Assembly (NCBI GenBank): GCA_024752435.1
Contig: CP103030.1
Span: forward strand, 620,001-684,000
Direction: 5' to 3'
DNA length: 64,000 nucleotides
Origin: Allantophomopsis cytisporea
Taxonomy: Eukaryota > Ascomycota > Leotiomycetes > Phacidiales > Phacidiaceae
The translations under genes were made by a program, and so were the position numbers. Below, piece after piece: positions 1 through 11,400 of the stretch (position 1 is the first letter of the stretch; each line of letters begins with the position of its first letter). The notes beneath the pieces were generated by a model. It saw only the letters and a list, made by a program, of their open reading frames with translations, ran no database searches and was not told the origin of the DNA.

Positions 1-231
1 CTTTACATTTGGGCTTGGGTGGAGGATGTGCTCATGTTATTAAACAAGCGAGATTGGATTGTTGACAGGGGGGGGAAGGTAGTGGGAGGGTAGATCTCAC
101 ATGTAGGTAGCAAGGGAAAAACACCAAGTCAAGCCAAGGCCAAGCCAAGGCACGAACGAGCATGAGCACGAGCACAAGAGCAGAAACAACAACGGGAACA
201 AGAGTAAAAGTAGAGTTAGAGTCTTTTATAC

Positions 232-267
232 GAGGTGGATGAGGTGGATGAGGTGGATGAGGTGGAC
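232..267. repeat. 9-bp tandem repeat (GAGGTGGAT)4
   Basis: Four contiguous copies of GAGGTGGAT, the last ending in C. On either strand it would encode short acidic or proline-rich repeats, but no gene context supports translation. Confidence 0.9.
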
Positions 268-443
268 GAGGGGGCAAGAGGGGGACGAGGTCGAGGAATT
301 CAAAGAATAAGATGTAAAAGACAGAGTGAGAACAGAGTGCATACATACATACATACTGCGTACTTACATACATATTCCAGACCACGGACAGCCAGACAAA
401 ATGATGGAGAAGGTGAGATGATCAACAGGGACAAATACGAGAA

Positions 444-444
<1 letters not shown>

Positions 445-474
<30 letters not shown>

Positions 475-492
475 AGTGAGAGTAAGAGTAAG
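445..492. repeat. GTGAGG/GTGAGA hexamer microsatellite
   Basis: Purine-rich run of about seven GTGAGG, GTGAGA and GTAAGA hexamers. It lies in non-coding sequence. Confidence 0.85.
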
Positions 493-664
493 AAAACATC
501 ATCTATTGTTGTCTGTATTGTTGTTTATCCTATGAGAGAGAGTATGTTATGATTGTACGTGACGGAAAAGCATTCAAATTTGGAGAGGAGATGAGATGAA
601 TTGAAATAGAATAACACAAAATAAGATAAAATGAACAAATAATTGATCACCAGAATTACTGTGC

Positions 665-690
665 ATTATTATTATTATTATTATTATTAT
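665..690. repeat. (ATT)n microsatellite
   Basis: About eight ATT repeats followed by an interrupted unit. Non-coding simple repeat. Confidence 0.9.
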
Positions 691-1643
691 GATTATTTGT
701 TGTCAACAAACATACGTATTGTATTGTAGCTACTGTAGGTAAAGTAGGTACCTTTAGTAAGCACATCAAAGATGAGATCACCATCATCATCATGGTAGAT
801 GAATGGAACACACGGACAACAATACAATAGACACAGACACACAGACACACAGACACACCACCAACCATAACATATGAGAGTGTTAAATATGCCCTCATGT
901 CATGTGAATGACATTCAATGATCCTTCTATTTCCACATCTTGACTGCTCCAACCATTTCCATTCACCCACAGCAGATCGATCTACCATTGCACACTCCAA
1001 CTACTGTACTGAGCTCCCCGGATTTTGAACCCCATCCCCCCTCCCCCCCATGCATCTACATCTACATCTCTGTCTCCATCTTCCATATCTCCTCCAAAAG
1101 CAGATCAAGCTCGCATATACTTCATAATCTAGTGGCAGGATCGTCGAAAGTGTGAGATGGATATGTACTTACGATGAGCTAGGTTCTTCTCTGGGTGTAC
1201 ACAGTATACATCGGTGCACATCTTCCCACCGTAGAGGTCTAGAATTCAATTCTACCGACCATACTATGGAGATGAATCTTTGCAGAGGCGACTCAGATGC
1301 AATCGCTCCTCACTGCGTACTATGTGCTTGTACGAAGGTGCTGAATGAGCATATGTACTGCGTGGAGAGTGGCTTCTTGAATCAGTTCATGCATATTATA
1401 CGTACAATAATAATGCCCAGCGTTGGCAGTCCTGCTGGTGGACATTATCATTGGTGAAGGCTCAGCGACAACAGCCCGCCTTCACTCCAGAAATTTCATC
1501 ATGCTCATCCACTCATCCACTCATTCATTCGTCATAACTTCCGCCCTCTCCCATCGTCACTTTCCGCATACTACGCAGTCTTCATACCACAACATGAGAG
1601 AGAGTATGACTTCATGTTACCGAATCAAAGATACACGAAGGAA

Positions 1644-1700
1644 TTGGACAGTTGACAGTAGACAGTTGACAGTCGTCGGTTGTCGGTTAACGGTTGACAG
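1644..1700. repeat. clustered TTGACAG / GTCGGTT repeats
   Basis: Within 57 bases, three copies of GTTGACAG (one preceded by CG) alternate with GTAGACAG, GTCGTCGG and TGTCGGTTAACGG. This looks like a degenerate 8-9 bp tandem repeat. A cluster of protein-binding sites is possible but unproven. Confidence 0.6.
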
Positions 1701-4700
1701 AAGGATTCCTATTCCTATACCTGCAGGACTAAGCCAAGTTTACACAGACACGCAGCACAACCGTATGTCGGAAGGACGACGGTCTGGTATGAATGAGTCC
1801 TCTCTTCCGCCTTTTGATTTGTGGTGTAGGTACATTGTAGTGTAAGTACATTCAAGAGTGTCAGTCAGTCAGTCCGTCCTGTGCAGTATATGTGTCGGAT
1901 AGTTCATCATCCTCCTCAATTGGTCAATGACTCTCCTCTCTCTCCCCCCTCATCCTCATCTCATCATTTCATCACCCACACCACACACCAACAAGGATGC
2001 TTCTCCTGATGAGGTCAAGTCAGGGCAAAAGACTCACGGAGCTCACGAGCTAAGATCACATAGGCATAGTCTACGTGAGCACCATGCAGGTACAAGGTAA
2101 TGTATGAATGAATACCTCAGGTGGCCGACAGACACCTCACGCCAAGCCAAGCCGCATTGGTGAAATCCGTACCTGACCCTTACTGACTTGGGAGCAAAAG
2201 TACATGCTTAGGTAGAGTAGTACCGTCCCCTCGGCATAACAACCAAAATACAGAACCTCACCACACTCACCACTACATCTCGCATCCTCCCATCCCTACC
2301 CCAGTTACCTACTTACCACTGTACCGTATTCCAAGATAAACCCTTAAACCCTGGTACATCCTCCACCTCACCCAACCCCAGCTTCTGCCGTGCAACTAAG
2401 CACCATGCAATTTGACTGGCTACCAAATCTAAATTACATGGTGACCAGGAAAGAAAAGAAGAAGAAAAAAGCACAGCCAAAAGTTCCGAGAAAGAGTTGA
2501 AGGTTGGATAGATCTCCAGCTGATCCTTATCTGAAGCCTCAAATGCTCATTTCGACACTGGCTCCATTGTGACCTGTGCTACAACGAATACACGAGGTCG
2601 AATTAAATGATGTGGGTGAGAGGGATAGAGGGTGGAATGACACTTCGGTTTCATCCCGACGCCACGCCTGTCTGTTATCGTGATATGTAAATGAGTAAGT
2701 TGTATGAGAGTGGGCGTGATCTCTTATGAATGCAGTACGACGTACTTCTTTGCCGCCAGAAACAAATGTGTATTGTCGACGTATGTAGAAGTCACTAGAA
2801 TGAAATGGGGTTTCTTCATGATATTTACCTTACCGATGCCGTACATACTGTTGCATATTTTAAAAGACTGAGGGAACGTACAAAGAGCGTAGACGGTGTT
2901 CCATCTCTACAAATGCAGAAGGAGAAGAAGAAGAAATTATACGTACATAAAGAGGTAAGATGGTAAAGAAACGTGATCTCCTTTTATCAAAGTCACGCCC
3001 GGCCTTAATTGTTCTTCATTCATATCTCCTCGGCACCGCAACTGCAACCTCAAGTGTCGACTTCACTTCCCGACGATATGTTTACATCCATAGGATCCGT
3101 CATAATCCACTCGACAGGAACAATAAACACGAGAATTCATATAATTTGCGTCTTTCTCGAACACGAACGAAGGAACACGAGCCCAGCTCTCGCTATCCCC
3201 AAGTGAACAGTGCACACGCTGAACATCCACATATCTCCACCACGGCTTTCCACGGCGACGAACCCACCCTACTTTCACCCTACTTTCCGTGATCGACAGC
3301 ACATATTAGTGCACTGTGCACCCCCATTTTAAATTCCATCAAGGCCACATGTTGCATTCATTAAGGATTAATTCATCATCTATCATACATATTGATCGCC
3401 TCGCGTTCAAGCATATACCGTACATACTCACTCATTGCACTTTCAGGACTCTGCCGAAAACCTTCAGCATGGACAATGAGTGCGAGAGAAACAGCATCTA
3501 CCGAGCAATCTAGACTGAGACAGTTATTTGCCAATTGCCTTAGCATGGCCTACTGACTTGACTCAAATAGGCTTGTATGCATTTCTTAACGACTAAGGAG
3601 TATTTTACCTTGCCCAGGTATGGTACTCAGCCTTGATCAATAGACCATACACCGTACCTTCAAAGACAATGTCTCCGCATTGCGAATCTTCCATGGAAGC
3701 CCATCTAGCCACGTTAGCGGCAGTCCAGTGCACTGTCAGAACAAAGCAGAGCCGAAGCACCAAGAGCAGTGCAATGGCAGTAAATAAAACAAACCCTCGT
3801 GAGGGTGCTGTCATGGAGAACCAGGTAAGACAGAAGGTGACCGCTTTTCCGCACTGTCGAAGCAGAAAACATGCACATCCGTAAACGTTTGGTTGACAGT
3901 CCGTTGATGCTACTGTAAGGCTCATGACATGACATATTCATGAGGTCGATGGACAATGCACACATCCTCACTGCGGAGTTGACACTGTCACTGTATGTAT
4001 ATATATTTGAATATACCACACAAACTTGGAGTAAAAGAAAGCCACTCTTGGACCCACTACATGTAGTCAGTACTCGAAGCCCCACCGAATCGACGCTGAA
4101 GCAGATCGCGTTCAACGGCATCCAATTTCAAAGACGTTCGTTCACACCAGCCTTACGCCCAGCTCCCGTAAAGGACGTTACGCAACCAACGACTTCTCCT
4201 AATGAGCCCCACCCTATATCACTATATCTCACTATTCCATCATACAATGAAGGTTGGCCATAAAAGAAAAGGATTTCACGGCGGAGCGGCAGCCGCGATG
4301 CTTTGCGTTGCCTTGCATTGCATTGAACTGAGACGCTCGTGAGGGGTGGGAAATTCCCGATTGCGTGGTTGCAATATGCGAAGCGCGTTGTTCATGGGTC
4401 GGACGGAGCTCAGCCGGTCGGAAGCATTGCGCGTCCCCTACTACAGGTACTTCGCCGAGAGGAATGGATGAGATTGGAATGGGGAGCGGAGGGGTTAAGT
4501 GGGATCGGCCTCGAGGAACGAGACTATGGGGTGGATGGACTGTAGCGGACGCGTAGGTATGTGCGAGTTTGTGGGCAGTGGCTTGGTAGTCGAGAAAGGC
4601 GTGAGAACTCTTCTATTCCCTACGCATTTGTGACTTTAGGAATGGGACTTGGGACAGAGGAATCAGCGCTGATATAGTTGCATACAGTCAGAGATGAGGT

Positions 4701-5881
4701 GAGCTAAGATGATGAAGATAGGAGGACCGGCTGAAAATTGTGTTTTCAAGCTTCTGCGACTATACTGGAATAACACACGCTGAGGGAGGACAACTCATAG
4801 TATCATTCACTGACTGCACCCAGGTCACTGACTTCTGCACAGCCTCGAAAGCTGGTCGGCAGCATGCAGGTGAAGAATGAACTGCTGGGTGCTCTGTATG
4901 CAAAGTCATTCATTCAGTGGGAAAGGATTCCGGATTGCGTCCATATACGTGCTATCATCATTCGAGATTTGAGTTCATATTTTACTCTATTCCTTCTGCT
5001 TCACTGGGCCAAGTCATCATTGTTCGTTACTAATGGTGGATATAAAGGTTGGGCGGGGCGGGGGGGAGATTACCACCCAGGTATTTTGGCTCGTAATTGT
5101 GCGGTAATATGTGGGATTAAGAGTTGAGGGGGTTGGAAGATGTTCTGGAGTAAGTTTCGCTGCGTCTATGAATAAATGATTGGTTATTTGTACTCGTGGA
5201 GTGAGTTGGAGAGAAATGCTTTGCTACAGAGTACTGCATCTGACAATTAAGCGCAGTAAGATCACCTCAGGATTGAGAGGTGAATGATAAGGTTAGAGGC
5301 AGGGCTAAAGCTCGATAAGATCAGATACCAAGAGACTGGCTATTTCTGCAAAGCTCAAGTAATGGGTTGAGAAGGCGCTTTAACAGCTGGTGCTTCTACC
5401 GCTGCTGCACTCGTTGAGACAACACAAGTGCTCTCAGGTTCCAGATGGCAACGATATATCTGATGTTTGCTAGCCTTGTTGGTTGTAACCAGAGGGAATC
5501 ACACCCTTGACTCCTATATTCTCGGAGGTATCACTGTTGATATAAAAACAGGTCTTTTAAACTGGTAGCACAAACACAGCTTTTGAAGTACTCATAGGAA
5601 AGCCAAGTTTGGTAGAAATTCAACATGAGTTATACATATCATTACGAGTCTCATCCTGCCCTCGCAATAAAGTAGGCACGTGGTAGAACGTTATTCCAAA
5701 ATTACATATTAACAGCCTTATGACATTCCATCATCAACCTCACTCACATCCGATGCCAATAAGGTCATACCCCTGCTCATAAAATGCAACTAGAATTCAA
5801 TATTAGAAATCAATAGTAAAACGGACTCCTCATCTATGCATCAATCAATTCAAGGGTGCTAATCAGGACTCGCAGTCTTGA

Positions 5882-7667
5882 CTAATTACCACTTGGAACA
5901 CCTAGTGCAGCTCTCTCTTTGCCGCGGCGGCTCATGACCTTGGTGACAGCATGGCGGATGACGATACCTGCTTTCTCGCACTCCTTCTTGGTGAGGCCGG
6001 TAGTGACGCAGACCTTGAGTGCAGGCTGTAATTGCCAGCCAATCTCTTTGGGCGAAGTACCTGGTGCTGGAGGCATTGATTTTAGACGGGTAATGAGAAC
6101 GTTGTTGGCGAGTGTCTGATCAAGAAAAAAGAAAAAAAGAATTAGTGACCAAAGCTGCGTCTTCAATAAACGAATGAACCTACCTCGTCTACACACTCCT
6201 GCAAAATACGCTCTTGCTCTTCAATGGATAAACGTCTGGCGTTGATAATATCCGGCTTGAGGACAAGCAGCATGATCGGGTTGTCGACGGAACTTGTACA
6301 AATCACCCAGTCGCTTCGTGGGTCCAGTTGTGCTCGCATGGCTTTGATATTATCTCTGCACTGTGTCAAAACTTCCGGATTCGTTTGGAGCATATTTATG
6401 GTCTCGCTAGCAGCAGTCGCAAGCATGGCTGGAAGAGCAGCTGAGAATGTATAGGCGGCAGCGGAAATGCGCTGATGTTCGACGATATCGCTTGAACCCG
6501 CACAGAAACCACCTCCGGCGCAAAGAGGGCCAGCAAGAGAACCAACAATCATGTCTACAGAAAGGGGATCTACGTTGAGATGTTCGGTGATACCACGACC
6601 AGTGCGACCGAGGACACCAAAAGACCACGTTTCATCAAGAATGAGGCGGAACTTGTAACGCTGCTTGAGCTCAATCTGAAATCACAATGTCAGCCTCCCA
6701 AATTCACACCTGACTACTAGACTTACGAGTTTAGGCAAATCAAGCATATCACCAACATTCTCACTTAATCCCTCTGTGACAATGAATCTCCTTGTTAATG
6801 GCTTCTTGGCTTGATCCTTGATGACCTTCTGTAATACCCTCTCCAAATCTTCCATGTCATTGTGCTCATACCATCTTACAGTACTACGACTGATTTGAAG
6901 ACCCTTTCTGATCGAATAGTTCACGGCTCTATCAGCAACAATGATATCTCCTCTCTTGCTGAAGGCGGGTATGACCGATGAGATAGTAGAGAAGGCATGG
7001 GCATATACGATACACGCTTCCGTACCTAGGCAGGAGGCAACATCGGCTTCGGTTTTCATGTGTACATCTTGAGTTCCGTAGAATTGAGGAGGACCGCAAG
7101 GTCCAACACCATATGTTCGGAGAGTTTGAATAGCTTTCTCCTTCAGTTGCTCGCTACCATTGAAGTTGTAGAAATTATAGGATGCAAGGTTCGTGACGGT
7201 ACGGCCGGTGGAGAGCTTCGATTTAGGACCAGTAGGCCTGCACCGATTAGTCAGATGTATATCAAAGAAGCGCAGAGTTGTCCTCACCCAACAATCACAG
7301 GCTGCTTCTCGCTCTCAATCTCTTCGAAGGCCGTTTGACGTGCCACGAGTGGCTCAGGAGTCCATTCGTCCACCAAATCATCGATCTCCTATCCGGGCAT
7401 CAGCACGTTCTCTCTGCTTGCATGCAGTTTTCTCACCTCTTCACTCAGTGCCACAAATCCCTGACGATGTGTTGAATATGAGGGCGCAAGAAGATATCGT
7501 ATGAAGAACAAGACGAGGATAAGCTCAATCGCTGAACGGACTGGATCGTCTTGATAGCTGGATTGTATGTATCGTATGAGCATGGCAGAGCCCGGGACTT
7601 TTTGAAACTGTGTTGTAATCTCATTGAGATGTCGCGTCAGGAAAGCCTGAGCATCGTGAAGATCCAT
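5882..7667 (-). CDS. LCB1: serine palmitoyltransferase subunit 1
   Basis: Non-catalytic subunit of serine palmitoyltransferase, the ER-membrane enzyme that condenses serine with palmitoyl-CoA in the first step of sphingolipid synthesis. The model has five exons: 7667-7437, 7388-7288, 7237-6727, 6675-6184 and 6115-5882 (522 aa). A hydrophobic segment near residues 40-60 fits the family's N-terminal membrane anchor, and the rest is a fold-type I aminotransferase domain. The motif YGVGPCGPPQFYGTQDVH carries the cysteine mutated in human SPTLC1 neuropathy. Where the catalytic partner LCB2 has its PLP-binding lysine, this protein reads GSLAGPLCAGGG without lysine, which marks it as LCB1. The in-frame codon upstream of the chosen ATG is GTG, so MDLHDAQAF is the likely start. 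The catalytic LCB2 subunit is not in this window. Confidence 0.95.
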
Positions 7668-7691
7668 TGTCGTGTTCCTTGCTGATGACAC

Positions 7692-8429
7692 TTCTTGAAA
7701 GGAATATGTGTAGAAGATAGACAGTAACTATAATCCATGCGAATGTACCAATGTTATTTCCCCGGATTGGAACGTAATAACGGGTGTCGGTAGCCTAGTC
7801 TTCCGACGCCACGTGACTACACAATCATACCGGACTTGCATGAAGCATTGCACGGTATTTATATAGATGAGTAAACGAAAAAGCTTGAGTTCAGTATGAA
7901 CTAAGCTGACTTTGATCTAGAATTCTAGGGAGATGGGCCTTGTGTACTCGAATAGAGTCGGGTGGCTGGTCCTTGTACATATATGTGTACCATGTCCACT
8001 TGCGATTGTACATTCATAAACACAGGTGCAAAAGTCGACAATTCTTATCATACCCTAGCTAATCACATTCAAGGCATTTCCATGAGAAATCACCAACATC
8101 TTCAAAAACCATTTGTTATTGGGACATAAAAGTTACAATACGTTCTATTACCACCCTGCCGTAATTTGCAAGAAGTAGCTGTTATCCAGCCACAGCCTCC
8201 TCGAGGCCATGCAAGTCAGACAGCTATGTAAGATCATTATATAAAAAGAACGCGAGCGAAAGAGGGAAAAACGAGAATTTGTGTCTAATCCGTAATGCCA
8301 TGCCAAGTGACCCCAAAATAAAACAGTAAAAGCAAACGCTGTACAAAGAACAAGCGTCCAGAGACGAATGGTGATTCGGAACCCAAGATCTCTAATTTAC
8401 ATGATTTGAGACCCGGAATATCGAGTCGA
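7692..8429. other. spacer between LCB1 and FKS1
   Basis: About 740 bases between the 5' end of LCB1 and the 3' end of FKS1, both on the minus strand. It should hold the LCB1 promoter and the FKS1 3' untranslated region. I see no gene. Confidence 0.7.
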
Positions 8430-11400
8430 TTAAAACAAGCGCACGAGACGTGCAGCTCCTGAAGCGGAAGCGGAAGAGGTGGCACCGCCAACAGCACCAG
8501 TTCCAGTAGCGGTAGTGCCCAGGGTGTCGTTGTTGTCTAGTCCCTGTGGCTGGTACAAGTTCATTGGGATACTGCTGGAGATGTTGGTCAAGTACTTTCC
8601 AGCAACAATGGGTCCAACGATCAATGCAACGAAGATGATGAACAAGGTGAAGTATAAGATAGCGTAACGCCAGACACGTCTCTTTCTGAGCTTAGACTGT
8701 TTCATGGAGTAAATTGGTGGACGAATTTGACGACTAGAGATTGGTAAGTATTGATACTGGTAGGGATAAGGGGTGAAACATACCTTGGTCTAAGCCAGAA
8801 AAGCATAACGGAGTGAATCTTGTCAACCTGTGGGATGGCAATGACTGGCAACATGAAGAACAACAGGACGTGTCCGAGGATGAAGTCGGCGGCGAAGAAA
8901 CCAAGCTCGGTAATCTTACAAAGGAATTCACGAGCCGGTTGAGATATGGTGTGCCATCCCATAGAATACCACTTTCCAGTCCAGAAAGCAATGTTCGAGG
9001 TATCAGTCTTGAACTCACGGGTGAGTGCCAAAGAGACAATGAGCTTGAAGAAGAATCTCTGGATAGCAGTCACGGCGATCATACCAAGAACAGTTGGGAT
9101 AAATTTGAAGCCCTCCAAGAAGAACATGACTTCGAAGAAGACAATGAGCATGATGACAGCAATTGCGTGAGCAATAGCGGCGAGGACGGCACCGAACTTC
9201 TTGCAGCACATGCCGAGAAGTGGTCCCATACAACAAGCCATACCGAACAAAGCAGCAAGGACACCAGCGTTGACAGCGACTGGACCAAAAGCAACGATAG
9301 CAACACGGATGAGGGCATTGGTTGGCTTGGACTTGTCTGCCGAAACACCAGTCTGAGCGTTGATAAAGAGGTATGGAATCAAGGTAAGACCGACAAGGAC
9401 CAAAGGACCGAGAATCTCACTGAAGAAGACATTGGTGATACCAGCACGGGCACTGTCGCCGGAAGCCTTGGCAGATGGGTCACCGATAACCTTGCGCTTG
9501 TAACCTGTAAGTCTGGTACGGGAGAGACGGCAGAAGGCAATCCAGGAAGAGGAATGCGATCTAGAGTTACCTCTGGACAACCAGCGAAGGTAGTCACGGT
9601 AATCGATGAAGAAATCGTTCCATGCAAACTGATGTGGGTTGTACAAGAACGGAGAGATACACAATGCCAAAAGGGAGATCCAGAAGTAGACAAGAGCTGG
9701 TTGCCAAACGGTACATGTTGCGAACAACAACATGGTAAGGGCACGAGCACCTAAGTAGATGGAAGAGCTGGCGAATCGGGAATATAGGATACCGAATGGA
9801 ATACGGGCAGTAGCGAAACCACGACCAGTACCGATATATCTGGCACCACCGAAGGCAAGATCCTGTTGGACAGCATTGGCGTAAATCTGACAGACGAAGA
9901 CTTCGAAGAAAGGTGACAGAGAACCGAATTGCTTAGCGAGACGGGTAGCAGCACGCCAGAAACCACGTTCAGTCAACTCTTGCACAGTAAGTGGCACGAA
10001 GGAGATGAAGAAAACGATGAAAATGGAGATGATGCAACGGTACACCCAGTCGAGAATTGGTGCAATCATGGCACAACCAGTTGGAAGGAATGGATCGGTA
10101 ATTGGCAAGTTCTTGTTGTAATGGCAGGGAATGACCTGGTTGCGGAGAGCGCCCAAGTTGATCAGGGTAAGCATGAACATCTGCACCGACAAGATAATGA
10201 ACATGTTGTTCAAATGGAAACCAGGATGGGCGTAGTAGAAGGACAAGAAGCGATCGAGCGGAAGTTGGGTACCCAAGTAGTAGTACTCGCGAGACAACAT
10301 CTGCTCACCCATACCAGTTCCAATCTTGGTTGTGAAGTTAAGAATGGAGCCGAAACCCAAATCACGACCCTTACCACACTGGTAGTACTCGCAGTGCTTG
10401 ATGCGTCCACCACGGAGAAGAGCAGTCATTCCAGCGTAAATATCCTCGTTGAGATGGAGACCCTTCTGAGCCTTGGACACACCACCACGAGTAGTCATGA
10501 AAATACCGTTGAGGAAATCGGGATGTCCGTAATGGAGCTTGCCACCGATCTGAGCCAAAGTACGAGCGAAGAGAGTACCGAATGTCTGTTCCTTTCCAGC
10601 AGCAATGTCACCAAGAAGACCGATGTTCTCAGAGAAAATATATTCACGAGCTCCGAGAATGGCGACTGGGTTGAAGAGAGGAGCCTTGACACCTGGGGTG
10701 TATGGAGAGATGTTGTCGGAAGTCATTTCCTCGAATTCAGCAAGGACAGAACGGATCTTGAGACATTCCTCCAAGTAGTTGTCCTGGTTAGCATCGATAA
10801 GCTGGATGTATTCACCACGGTAAAAGATAATGGCATGGTTCTGGTTGTCAGACTTTCCGTCACCAAGAATAGGGTTACCAGAAAGCTGAACACGGAACTT
10901 TGGACGGCGGGTACCGTTCTCCATGATCTCAGAGTGACCATCGATCAAGCAGGAGTAGAGACGTGGCTCATCACCCTCATTGATAGGTGGCTCTTCGTCC
11001 AGGTAGGCAATTTGAAGATCTGGGTAAGCACGGAGCAAGAACTCAGTGTTCTCCATCTCCTCCTTCTTGAACTTAGCGTAACGCTGCATAGAAACACAAA
11101 GCTTGAACTTGCGGCGAGCCATGCGCTCAAGCTCACGCTCAAGCTTATCAGAGTTACCACCGAACATCTGGACAACCTCAGGGTTCTCAACACGGTAAAG
11201 AAGCTTGATGGCACGAGAGTAGTTCATGAAACCAGAGATGGTACGGTAAAGAGTTTGCGAGCGGAGGGATGCCCAGATACGAGTTCGGAGAGTGTACTCT
11301 GGGGCAGCAGATTTGAAACCAATGCAGTAGAATGGAAGATCATCAATCTTGCTCTTGGCAGCATCCTTTTCGTTCTTCTCGTAGTCGCCGTTGAATTGAG

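Larger units (their letters stand above)
1..5881. other. gene-free stretch with low-complexity DNA
   Basis: I find no convincing gene here. The open frames are short, overlap on both strands and match no family I recognise. The DNA is moderately GC-rich, unlike the AT-rich islands. It holds several microsatellites in the first 700 bases, a cluster of TTGACAG repeats near 1650, and scattered TACGTA/GTACATAC motifs. It lies downstream of the minus-strand gene LCB1, so it is not that gene's promoter. It could be the regulatory region or long untranslated region of a gene left of the window, or carry non-coding RNA; the sequence does not decide. Confidence 0.6.

Noticed and set aside
3605..4121. 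Two overlapping minus-strand frames with a hydrophobic stretch
   Set aside because: The frames overlap each other and a plus-strand frame, no splice model joins them into a known domain, and no family is recognised.
8430..8705. Separate 91-residue membrane protein downstream of FKS1
   Set aside because: A 49-nt intron joins it in frame to FKS1 and restores the conserved IRPPIYSMKQSKLRKRR tail.
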